DNA of 64,000 nt, taken from positions 43,413,001 through 43,477,000 of the forward strand of contig JAZHRO010000003.1 of assembly GCA_037157565.1 (NCBI GenBank), written 5' to 3'. This DNA is from Thalassia testudinum. Taxonomy: Eukaryota > Streptophyta > Magnoliopsida > Alismatales > Hydrocharitaceae. Below, piece after piece: positions 21,870 through 32,425 of the stretch. The notes under the pieces were generated by a model. It saw only the letters and a program-made list of their open reading frames with translations. It ran no database searches and had not been told where the DNA came from. Every line of letters starts with the position of its first letter. The stretch's first letter is position 1. Made by a program: the position numbers and the translations under genes.

Positions 21870-22443
21870 CTGCACAAAGTTCAAGTGTCTCAGATGTCTA
21901 CCATTATTCTTTAAGCACATTAATTTATGGTAAAGATATATATGGTCCTTTTAACTAAATTATCATAAAAGTAATCTACAGAAAACATATTAGAGGTGGC
22001 AACAACCTGAAAACTACAAAATACATATTGAAGGTAGCACCACACAGACTTTTGCCATTGTAAAATATTCATTTAAGCACTCCAACATTCAGAAAACTCT
22101 TCAAATGACCTCCAGCTTTCCCATATATGTAACGCTATATGAGTATTTCTGCCGCAATGATTTATGCTCAGAGCAATGCTTCAACCAATCTTACAAAAGA
22201 CCAGCCCCAAGCAAACATAGTCGATTACACCTAATTAAGAGAGATTTTATCAATGTCAATAACAAAGGCCAAAAAGCAAACTTAAGACGGCCCCCAGGTA
22301 ACTCTTAACCTGTCTGAAAAAGCAACTACTAGAAGGATATATCTTCTCAAGATTCAAATGCGTGAAACTGACTAATGAAGATATTGAATGAATAATTCAA
22401 TCTTGATCTTGGCTGTAGATGACCATTATCTCATCGTATACTA

Positions 22444-23625
22444 TCACATGCGAGATTTAAAATGATAATTTCGATGCCGTTTCGATAAATTTTTAAGTGC
22501 ACATTTTAGAGGCATGCCAAGGGCATGCAGTGGAAACACCAGTATTTTGATAGCATATTTCAACAATTTCAATGCCTCAAAAATATTCCATTTTAGAGGC
22601 ACACCAAGGACATGCCAATAAAAATGACATTTCTTCATCTTTTTCCCTCTCCTCTCCTCAGTTCATCTCTTTCCCCACTATAACCCACCCACTTACTCTA
22701 CCACCAACACACCCTCCATCTTAAACCTTCTCCCCTCTCTTTCGTGTGACCGAACAAAGATCCACCACCTCCCCTCCCTCTTTCCTACAATGTGCAAACC
22801 ACGATGTCACCACCATTGAAGTAACCGAACCCACCACTCCGGCCACTACAGCAACTACACCTACATGCAAGAGTAGAGCAACAATCAACAGGTAGTAGCA
22901 TGTCCCGAAACGGTCGTACATGGTCGAAATTGTCAACATATCACTAACATTCCTGTATATCAATACCCTTCCGTGTCGATATGGTCCTCCGCTCAAAACC
23001 TCTATTTCGCCAACATGTCAACAGCATCTTGATCACTGCTATCAGTATGATTAAAATTGTATTGAATTCATATAATTATGTTATAAACATTTGATAAACA
23101 CTTAGACATTAATCCTATCACAAAAATATTTGAACACCGAATCTATTGTCAAATAACCATAAACAATAATAGAACTCATTAATCTACCATAAACTTATAG
23201 ATCTATAAATGTAATCATTAAAACCCACAACAGAATCTAAATTTATTAATTGTAGCTTAAATTTAGCTTAAAGAATAAGAAACAAATACTATTTAACTTT
23301 GAAGAAACTAAATTAACTTAACAATCTAACAAATAAAGAGAGAAAACACTTACAAGAGTTCTTATCCCTTCAACAAGCATGCGACAACAGTAATGGACTA
23401 ATTAACCCTATTACATATGGTAATAGTCTAAGAATCGTACTTGGTACAATCCATTTTGCCACTATCATCGACATATTATTTTGATATTTGACAAAATATG
23501 GATGACAATATTGCATTTCGACATGACATGTATGTCGATATGGCCTCACATCAGAAAAGGGTCATTTCACCAACATGCCATGGACACGTCACCACATGAA
23601 CTCGATGTGTTATTTAAGCTTTAGA
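22444..23625. repeat. AT-rich repeat block related to the GCATGCC element
   Basis: It starts with 'tttcgatgccgtttcgataaat', parallel to the start of the 19809-20107 element. Similar end modules occur near 22915-23030 and 23465-23600 ('ttcgacatgacatgtatgtcgatatggcctcacatcagaaaagg'-like words, each split here by changes). The two end modules suggest nested or tandem copies. A CT-rich stretch (22640-22800) lies inside. No coding region was seen. Confidence 0.5.
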
Positions 23626-24233
23626 GTTAGATTTCTTTTCTAAAATTTCTTCTTGTAAATTGTATTCATTTTTCATGAAATATGGCCAATTTTCTTTCAT
23701 ATTTTCGACATGAAAAAAAAACAACATAATGATATTGATAGCCAAATTTACCAAAATGTCCGTTGCTTATGTAAACTACCAAAAGTAATCCCTTAACCCA
23801 GATTAGAGGATCTACCTACATGAATACTTTCTTGAAGTTATAATCTGTCCTGGGTCATTCCCACATTTGCAAATCATCAACATTGTTGTCTGTTTTCAAC
23901 CTTCCCCCACCTCTCTCACAACCGTAAACTTCACAATCCAGATTGCTAATACATGTAGAAGGGAACCATCTGGCCTTCTATCTGAATCCCAATCAACATT
24001 AGATGTTTTCCATAATTATCTTATCTTGGTTCCAGATTGTATTCCCCCAGCCCAGTTTATGGTGGAAGTTAACCCTTGAAAGGGGGGTTTGACCCCCATT
24101 TACCAACCAAGTTAAATAAACTGGTCTATGCGAGAAAACCTGCATTAAGGCTAAAACCCCCAACAAAATGCCACTTTGCCTTTTATAAAAATCAGAACAC
24201 CCTTTTGCAAGGGGTCACATGACTCCCCAACAG

Positions 24234-24330
24234 GGGTTAACCCTCTTTTTAAGTAAATGCCAAAAAGGGCTAACCCCTTGTCTCAAGTAAACACAAATAA
24301 AGGCTAACCCCTATTTCCAAGCTGCAAATC
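24234..24330. repeat. short tandem repeat, about 34-bp unit
   Basis: Three imperfect units of the type 'gggctaaccccttg..caagtaaac' lie in a row. An inverted relative (gttaacccttgaaagg) sits near 24068-24085, so this may be the terminal part of a small inverted-repeat element inside a SCAMP intron. Confidence 0.35.
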
Positions 24331-24935
24331 TGGTTTCCAAACGTAAACTAGGGCACAGAGTCCACCCTTCTCAATACCAAATATGCATCAGATTTATGTG
24401 GCATATCTCAATCGATTCCTCGATTTTGGTGAGGAAGCAAGTTTACATGCTCCAACACTTTAACTAACCAATGCCACATAGAACTAGCATCCCTCTACGT
24501 TATAACCAACTTGAACAAATTCTGGATCTAAAATGCATTTTCTGTCTTGATAAAATTTTAACCCCATATGTTTTGATGCATACAAGTCAAACTCATGTGT
24601 CAGACACCATATGAACTTCACATCTGTACTCTATAAAGTGGAGATCCATCAGTTCCAGGAAGTATATTGCAAAGATTAAGTTTCAAATTTGACAAGTTCC
24701 CACTCCATTCCATTAGTGCAATGTCAACTGCAAGTAACAAGCACTGGAGTACCCTCATCTTATCATGCTTATTGTGCTTTGTCAACTCATCTATGATCAA
24801 AGATACAAGAAACCAAAGTCCAGACATGGCGGACTTCCATGACAATATCAAAGTAATAAGCATTGCTATGTATCCAAAGGTTAAAAGAAACTAAGGAACT
24901 TTCAGAAATTACGAACAAAAGAAACTATAGCATAC

Positions 24936-25058
24936 CTAAGAATGATGAAAATGCAAAATACTGAAGCCTTTGTAGATGGACAGGTATTTCATTTGAAATG
25001 TCATGGTGTATGATAGGGAAAAATGGAGGCCAGTTTTTGGCTTCCAAAACAACTCCAG
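24936..25058 (-). CDS. SCAMP: SCAMP exon (conserved [13 protein letters not shown] block)
   Basis: This 123-nt exon has acceptor TTCTGCAG and donor GTATGC. It encodes [19 protein letters not shown] followed by [20 protein letters not shown]. The NWPPF...HDI segment is the signature cytosolic block just before membrane span 1, and the final residues start that span. It is phase 1 on both sides. Confidence 0.94.
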   Translation of the reverse strand: MELFWKPKTGLHFSLSYTMTFQMKYLSIYKGFSILHFHHS

Positions 25059-25140
25059 CTGCAGAAGACAATTAAACAGAATTACTGACCATAACCATGC
25101 CATTATCTATTATTTCTCGCCAACGAAAATACAAAATAAC

Positions 25141-25174
25141 CTCGAGTTGCAGCTTCTTCTTTACGCCTGACTTC
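25141..25174 (-). CDS. SCAMP: SCAMP micro-exon (end of coiled coil)
   Basis: This 34-nt exon has acceptor TTTGCAG and donor GTTATT, and encodes EVRRKEEAATR plus the first base of the next codon (Ala). It closes the Lys/Arg/Glu-rich coiled coil. The donor GAG|GTTATT is weaker than its neighbours, but phases match on both sides and the peptide matches plant SCAMPs, so the call is firm despite its size. Confidence 0.88.
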
Positions 25175-25953
25175 CTGCAAACACCAATACAGTCAATGGT
25201 ATTCATTGTTGTTAAGCCAAGGATTCATATTAATTTCAACCTTTTCCTTAACCACATGCAAATCCTTGGCCCAAGAACATAAATCAGGAATGAAAAACTT
25301 ATTCCAGCTATACAAAAAAATAACTGCTTGCATTAGAAGTGGCCATTATATAAAAAAAAGTAAACATAAAGTATAGAAAGGCACTTAATGCAGCCATATG
25401 AAGCTCTTTAATGTATTTTAGCCAACATTGTTACCAACAAAATTAACGAAAATACTAAAAATTCATCAGCTAAATCAAATCAAAAGTTTAGGTGCTTAAG
25501 ATACAATCAAAATTCCATCTGATCAAAATCTTCTTCACAGAGAAGTATCACATTCTGGAAACCTTGTCAAAGTTGGTCATCAAGAAGTATCACATCCCAT
25601 CGTCACCATCACCAGCACCACCTTCAGCCACACATCCACTTCCCTTCCACTCTCCTCCCACACCACTCATTGGTGACGCTTACTCTCCCATCAATGGTCA
25701 CTGTCTGGAAATCTACTCTCCTGAGACAGAAGCTTGTCTACTTAACCAAAAGGCAAAGGAGTCACACCGTGAAGCCCAAGGAGACAAGGGCTACTAGTGC
25801 TAGTCATCATGCTGTGGAGCAGAAAATCACACTGGTGGTTGGTGTTAAGAAGTTCATCAAGGGGTACACCTGTGGTTTCTACCAGTCAAAGTCTTGTTGT
25901 GGAACGTTAGAGGCATCTGTGACTCCTCCTGGAGGACATCTCTGCATAGATAC

Positions 25954-26403
25954 TGTGACGATTTGTGCAATACAGAGACATGGAGGCTCTCCTACATGGG
26001 GAGAATGTGCAGCAGTATGCTGCTGCAGGCTGTCCTTGTTCCACACAACAGCAAGGAGAGAGAGACAGCTCCAGTCGGTGAAGAAGAGAGGGAGAGAGAG
26101 GGAGTTGATATGTTGGAAGAATTGCTTCATTAACTCGAGAATAGAAAGATTACAAATGCTCTCTTTTATAGAAAGAGAATATATCACAATCCTCTAAAAC
26201 AAGTAACAAACTAAATCATAATCAAATCATATCCCCTATTTTTAGAAAGAACAAATCCTCCAGAACAAACTTTTTAAAAATCAAATCTACCAAATTAAGG
26301 ACCACCAAATTTGGACCACAAGACATACCAAAAATCTCATAGGGCCAGCGCCCCCTACCACATAGCCTGATAGGGCTACCACGTGGCACATTTATTCTTC
26401 ACA
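25954..26403 (-). repeat. LTR (3' by orientation) of the non-autonomous element
   Basis: This 450-bp LTR aligns along its length with 27001-27446. It contains GA-rich microsatellite sequence (about 26052-26104) and the word 'tcatatcccctatttttagaaagaacaaa' shared with the partner LTR (split by position 26226-26254). Confidence 0.9.
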
Positions 26404-27000
26404 CTCCCCTTCGAGATGAGGCTGAGAGGACGATGAATTACCAAACTTGGCTCGATGATAATGCGGCCAAACACTCGACCATCTTCTCTTAATTCACATC
26501 ATCTTGTCACCTCCGTAATCGTTGCCTTTTTTGGCAACCTATGAAGTCGTGGCTATTGGAGCAATCGTCTTGTCTTTGTATAAATTGATGGGCTCTCTTC
26601 TCCAACTTCTTCCTGATTGCATCTTTCGTCTCAGACGCTTTATCAAGTAGTATAAATCTATGAATCTGCCATCACTTCATTCTATAAGGCTGAGAGGAGT
26701 CTCTGTGCCTCTTTTTTCTACACCCGAGAGCCACGCACTTCATCTTAGCGTTCCCCGACGTGCTAGAGGGTTCCATGTGCCCCCTCAATCCACATTGGTG
26801 TCGTTGTTCCTACACCTCGTGAGCCAACGTAAGGCACTCGATTTCTCCAAGCATATATAAGGTCACCAAAAAACAAAGGTGAAGTTGATGGTCCTCCAGG
26901 AAAAGTCATGCACAGCGTAACCTTTTCTTTTGTTCTCCTCCTTCCTACGCATGTAGAGAATCCCCAAGGAAGAGCTTAGATCGAAGGCTTTGATACCATA

Positions 27001-27446
27001 TGATGATTTGCGCAAAACAGAGGTGTGGAGGCTCACCCACGTGGGAAGAATATGGAGCAATATACTGCTGCAGGCAGTCCCTGTTCCACACAACAGGGTG
27101 GAGAGAGAGACGATTGCAGCCGATGAAGAAGAGAGGGAGAGAGAGAGAGAGAGAGTTGATGTGTTGGAAAAATTACTTCATTAACTCAAGAATAGAAGGA
27201 TTACAAAAGCTCTCTTTTATAAAGAGAAAACATATCACAATCTTCTAAAACAACAAACTAAATCTCAATCAAATCATATCCCCTATTTTTAGAAAGAACA
27301 AATCCTCTAAAACAAACTTTCTAAAAATCAAATCTACCAAACTTGGACAAGACATATCGAAAATCCCATAGGATCGGCACCCCTTTGGGTGTTTCCTATG
27401 TGGCACTACCACATGGCACTGCCATGTGGCACAGTTATTCTTCACA
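27001..27446 (-). repeat. LTR (5' by orientation) of the non-autonomous element
   Basis: The 446-bp partner LTR has an expanded GAGAGA tract at about 27136-27155 and a small extra repeat of 'atgtggcac' near its end. Differences from the other LTR show that the insertion is not very recent. Confidence 0.9.
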
Positions 27447-27449
27447 GAT

Positions 27450-29660
27450 ACCTTACAAAGTAGAGTGGATATTGCTTTCCTTCAAGAGACTAAGCTCAAG
27501 TCTCTTGATGACTTTTGAAGAGGGATATTGGAGGGACCTCTTTTGATGGTTTTCCTACTGTGGACTCCGCTGTCAGGTCTAGAGGAATTGTGGCTACATG
27601 GGATACCTCTGTTTGCAGGTTGCTTGAATCTGTGGTTGGGCATTGGATGCTTACAGCTACATTTAGCCAGATTTCTGATGGGACGATGTTTGTGGTTTCT
27701 ACTGTTTATGGTCCGTGTAAGGATGTCACCAGAGTAGAGTTATGGGATGAGCTCAGGCATGCAGCGATGTTTGTTGATGGCCAGCCATGGCTACTAGGTG
27801 GAGATTTAACACCACCCTTTCTACAGAGGATTTCCGTGATAGGAGGCATGACAGATCAACAGAGGACTTCGCAACCTTCACTGTTGACGATGAGATTTAT
27901 GACATTCCATTTGCAGGATTACACTACACTTAGAGAAACTCGTCTAAGGTGCGATCTAAGATTGACAGGTTTGTATGTTCGATCGGATTGGCAGAACTGG
28001 TGAGGTGTTTGCAAAGTGAAGGTCATTTCCCAACCATACACCACTGCTTTAGGACTTGAGGAGGGTACTATTTTTCTACATATTTTAAGCTCGCAAGTCT
28101 TGGCTTTTGGAGCCCAACTTTAGAAGACTAGTGGAGGAGAAATGGATGAAGATTCAATTTGTGAGGTCAGCTACCTCCACTTTGGCCGCTAAAATACAGC
28201 ACATGTGCTCTACCTTGGTTTCCTATAAGGAGGTAAAGAAACAAAGAGAGAAGGCCAGGATAGATGATTCAAGTGGCATGGAATCCCTTAATAGGCAAGA
28301 GGATACTGGAGAGTTGTTTGTCCCTGAGCTGGAAGAAAGGCAAAGATTACAAAGGGTGGTACTTGAAGAGGATCATAAAGGAGGCAAATTGGAGATAGTG
28401 CTCCAGACAACTATGGCTCAAAGAAGGCAGCGATAATACCAAGTTCTTTCACGTGGCAACCAGTTGTAAAAGACGTTCCAGCCTTATTGACACATAAAAG
28501 ATTGGGATGAGGTTCTCCCTGGGAGAAACCAGATTGCTCAGGCACTGAGGATGCATTTTCAGGACTTTGCAAGGAAATGTCCCCTTGGACGATGGGAGTT
28601 GTGTTCCACGGATCCGCCTGCTTTGTATTTGATGAGAGTAGGGGGCCCTTGATAAGAGATGTTTCCAAGGAAGAGGTATTTACAACTTTGAAAGGCCCGA
28701 AAGCTGAGGGATCTCCGAGTCCAGATGGCTTACAGGGAATTCTAGGACCTTGAAGAGGGTGATTTCATGGCAATGCTCCAAGAGTTCATGGTTGAAATGG
28801 AGGCTTGGAGCGAAATGCTCAATAGGACTTTTCTCCTCCCAAAGAAACCCAAACCTGAGTCTATTGATGACTACCATCCTATTACGCTATCGATCTATCT
28901 CATTGTTGCAATCATTTTTGCAAACAGGCATGCAGAACACTTACCCTTCACAATTGGCCCACTTCAGTTAGCTTTTATTCATCGTCGGTCTTCATAGGGG
29001 TCCTTTATAATGGCTGATGAGATGGTTGCTCCCTAGTGTCAATCCAAAAGACAAGGGTTCCTTTGGAACATGGATTTTTTGAAGGCATATGATTTGGTCA
29101 GCTGGTCCTACTTATGGCAAGTGTTGCAGCGTCGTGGGTTTCTAAAGTAGTGGATAGAATGGATGAAGCAACATGTCACCACCATCTCCTTCTCGATTTT
29201 GGTGAATGAATGACCTGCAAGTGGTTGGATTCAAGCGCGGAGGAGGGCTCCAGGGGGGCTCCACAAGGTTGCCCCCTCATTCCTCTATTGTTTATCATTG
29301 CAGCCGACACTCTCGCAGGGATGGCTTTCAAACCTTGTGTGTGGTGTTCGTTCTATAGATTCTCCTCTAGCAAGGATGGCTCTTTGCTTGCACCTATTTT
29401 CCATTACACTGACAACACCATGCTTTTTATTGAAGGGGTTGTGCAAGAGGCTGAAAATCTGGCTGCTCTTGTTAGAATTTTTGGTGTTGTATCAGGCTTA
29501 GGTGTTAATCACCGGAAATCTGCTTTTGTTCCTTTTAGTATGGTTGATGATGGGACTGAACCATGCTCTCAGGTTCTGGGTACTGTATTGGCTAGGTTGC
29601 CTCTGACATTATGTTGGGTTTCCTTTGAAAGGGAAACAACTATATATTGGTGACGGGCTA
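27450..29660 (+). pseudogene. LINE ORF2 (endonuclease and reverse transcriptase), broken
   Basis: Endonuclease pieces lie at 27515-28003 (GTMFVVSTVYGPCKDVTRVE, WLLGGDL). The linker region at 28107-28436 is Glu/Lys-rich. Reverse transcriptase has LPKKPKPESIDDYHPITLS at about 28840-28900, GAPQGCPLIPLLFIIAADTL at 29240-29305, and HYTDNTMLFIEG at 29402-29440. The catalytic Y-A-D-D is Y-T-D-N in this copy. It is non-functional as read. Confidence 0.85.
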
Positions 29661-31420
29661 CCTTTGGTGGAGAAGCTAGAGAGAAGGCTAACCGAGTGGA
29701 GAGGCAAGTTGCTTTCCAAAGGAGTGGTACTGTTGACGTCAATCTTGTCTACCGTTCCAGTGTTTCATTTTTCGATTTTTAAGCCTCCAAAGTTGGTCCT
29801 CATTTGCTTGACAAGATCAGAAAAAGATCTTTTTTGGGAAGCAACCGAGCAGGTTGCCAGATTTTTCTATCCTATGCCTTGCGATGAGTTTTGCAAGCTA
29901 GTCAAGCTGGAGGGTTTCAATGTGCTTAAGCTAGACACCCTCAATAATGCCCTCCTAGCGAAGTGGGTTGTGTTTTTTATGAGCCAGGATACCAATTGGA
30001 ATAGACTTCTGGTGGAAGGTTGTGGTTCTCATCTCCATTCCCCATTGAAGCTGGATGGTACTATACAGGCACCTGCTTTTTGACGTAGTCTTTCCTTTGT
30101 TTGTATTCTGATTTGTGGTACAATATTTTGCTTCTAAGGTTGGTGATGGCAAAAGCTTCAGATTTTGGGAGCAGGATGATTGGATAGGTGATGGGGCTTT
30201 TGCTGGCTGGGTGCCCAAGCTGTATGATTTGGCAATTGACAAAAACCAACCTGCTGAAGCCTTTGGGGTGGTCCTCTGGATACAGGGCCTGGACTCCACA
30301 TGTTGCTGATAGTCTTGTGGAAGTGTGTTTGCTTGATCTATAGTTTCTCCTTGGCCAGATTCATGATTTGCATCTGAATGATGCCACTCTTGATTCCTTG
30401 GTATGGGATGGGGGTGCCTTAATGGTGGTAAAGGTTACCACATGCTGATAGGTAAGATGTTTAGAGCCACTCCAAATCTAATTGTTGATTGTACTGCCAT
30501 TTTAAAGTTGAAAGTACATCTCATGATAAGGATCTTCTTGTGGTTATTATGCTGTTGGAGGTTAGTTACAAAGATTCAGAGACAGAGATGAGCACCCGAG
30601 ATAGATGCATGTTGTGAGTTCTGCCGTTGTTAAATGAAGATGGCACCCACCTCTTTCTATCCTGTGATTTCTCCAAATGGGTTTGGAAGCAGCTTGATAT
30701 TCCAGGAACGCGTATGAACTCCTAGGAAGAGTTTCGGTCCGCTTTTAGAAGCAGTTTCCATACGGTCACCTTAACATAGATCAAGCCTTTTGCAGGTTTG
30801 TGGTTGATCTAGTCACAGAGGAATAGTGTTCTTTTCTGGGGTGAGAAAGCTTGGCCTGATAATGTTGTAAGGGAAGCTTCTTTCAATTTTTCCTCTTGTA
30901 TTGATCTCTTGTAATTATCTTCTTTTGGAGGTAATGAAACAAATGGTCACCATCCTTTTTATCTTCAAAAAAAAAGAAAAAAAAGCAAAAAGGCATATCA
31001 ACCACCAACTTGAACAGATATTTCAAATATTCCATCATGTTGAACAGATATTTCAAATGTTTCCCAACATATTACTTTCAACATTGATGATATGCCAATT
31101 TATGCTGTTAAGTTACTGGATTACTGGACTTTCCATAACACAGTCGCATAGTAAGAATCACCTTCATGGCATGACTTGAGCAGAATTCAGCTGCACACAT
31201 TACTTTTTATTGACGAGATGCAACCATTGCTAATAGTAAGTGCTACAGAGTTAAGGTGCATCAAAATTTTCCAGATGATGCAGAAAAGGTCCAAGATTTT
31301 AGTAACATGAAAAGTAGGCCACAAGGGTAAAAGACATGAAAAACTACACCAAACAACATCAAAGAGATGCACATAACGAGGAATCAGTGACAGGAAAAAA
31401 AAGCTATTAAGCAATAGCAC

Positions 31421-31483
31421 CTGCTCCCTCCTGTTTAATTCTTCCTCTTTGGCTTGAAGCTCCCTCTCCTTTTTTTTAAGGTC
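31421..31483 (-). CDS. SCAMP: SCAMP exon (coiled coil)
   Basis: This 63-nt exon lies between acceptor TATTTAG and donor GTGCTA. It encodes DLKKKERELQAKEEE followed by LNRREQ, the heptad-like coiled coil of the cytosolic N-terminus. It is phase 0 on both sides and joins to EVRRKEEAATR in the next exon (25141-25174). The upstream intron extends to 54081 and should contain a further exon for the proline-rich linker, which I could not find. Confidence 0.93.
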
Positions 31484-31627
31484 CTAAATAGAAAGGAAAA
31501 TTGCATCAGTAGAAAGCATAATTCATTTCATTGAAAGCATTAGAAAGCATAATTCATTTCTCACATTTTGTTAATCACTACCAGGAATCGTCAAACACTT
31601 GTGACTACTGCATGCTTGCATTTGAAC

Positions 31628-31882
31628 TGTTATGTTGATTCAGGTAAATGAATCTCCAGTATGGATCCACTTGTCCCATGTGCCTATATAATGTATTCAC
31701 ACCCCACTGTTACTTTTTGCCTTGGTGAGGACAAACCAGCCAACAATGTGCTCTAGGACATGGGCGTGTACTCCCATGATTTTCCCCTCTTGTTGCAGAG
31801 AGTTCATATCAACAACTGCTTATTGTGCTTGCGTGGTTGTTTCCACATATTATACAATTGATTGTACATGATATCAAAGCCA
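31628..31882 (+). mobile_element. candidate LTR plus primer site remnant
   Basis: Sequence from TGTTATGTTGATTC (31628) to ATTGTACA (31868) has TG..CA ends and a TATA-like 'cctatataatg' inside. It is followed immediately by TGATATCAAAGCCA, close to the copia-type primer site TGGTATCAAAGCC. No partner LTR or coding interior follows, so it would be a truncated element. Confidence 0.4.
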
Positions 31883-32425
31883 CAGGCATGATCCCATGGT
31901 TTCCAAATCTAAGTCAAGAAAAAGGATCTCTCATAAGATTTTGTTCATGGTCAAGAACAATGAAGCAGGTCCCTCTAATGAGATTCTGTTCATGGTTCTT
32001 CATGCAATATCGTAGTGATTGTGACTCAATTTTTTCCAACCCATTGGGTATAATTACTGAAAGGTACACAAGTTATATACCTGCATATTCATAGGTAGCA
32101 AGGGGACCAAAGCAAGAACACTTGTATGGTCCATTATGCAGCCTTGAGTATGCTACATGCAGCTGCATACTCAAGCAACTACAGGATAGAAGTATAATGA
32201 ATCTTGTATGCAGCATATCCGGCCAATTATCGAAAAAAGGTTCTATGTGTTTTATACAGATCTGACTGATCCTATAAATACTTCAGGATTTAAAAGGGTG
32301 TTGTAGACTCTTACTCTTGGATTTAGTATAGATGTGCAGCCCATTTATTCAGAATAAAAGATTTTGACTTTTTTTCTTGATGTAAATAGAACTTGAATCT
32401 TATGAAACTACATTTTGTTTTGGAC

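Larger units (their letters stand above)
25954..27446 (-). mobile_element. non-autonomous LTR retrotransposon (TRIM/small LARD type) with perfect TSD
   Basis: Two LTRs (25954-26403, 450 bp; 27001-27446, 446 bp) enclose only 597 bp with no gag or pol coding. Read on the minus strand, the LTR starts TGTGAAGAATAA and ends ...CA. The primer site TATGGTATCAAAGCC abuts the 27001 LTR at about 26986-27000, and a purine tract AAGGGGAG abuts the other LTR at 26404-26415. The flanks carry a perfect 5-bp duplication, 'gatac', at 25949-25953 and 27447-27451. It must rely on proteins from another element, probably copia-type judging by the primer site. Removing it restores the LINE endonuclease sequence. 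Confidence 0.93.
25890..30995 (+). mobile_element. L1-clade LINE in a SCAMP intron, split by an LTR element
   Basis: A plus-strand LINE, antisense to SCAMP. The endonuclease opens at about 25893 (LWNVRG, equivalent to the usual SWNVRGL). It is interrupted at 25954-27446 by a non-autonomous LTR element and resumes with LTK-like sequence and IAFLQETKLKSLDD near 27470. It then runs through the endonuclease (VSTVYGP, LLGGD), reverse transcriptase (about 28740-29650) and zinc-binding C-terminus to an A-rich tail at 30968-30995. Related non-coding sequence may extend upstream to about 25490, but no ORF1 zinc knuckles are present, so the copy appears 5'-truncated. Frameshifts are frequent. Confidence 0.88.

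Noticed and set aside
26050..26110. GAGAGA microsatellite as a separate feature
   Set aside because: It is part of the LTR and is present, with a different repeat number, in the partner LTR at 27110-27155.
25670..26197. 175-codon frame running from LINE leader into an LTR
   Set aside because: It crosses the border at 25953/25954 between a LINE and the inserted LTR element, so it is a chance fusion of two transposons.
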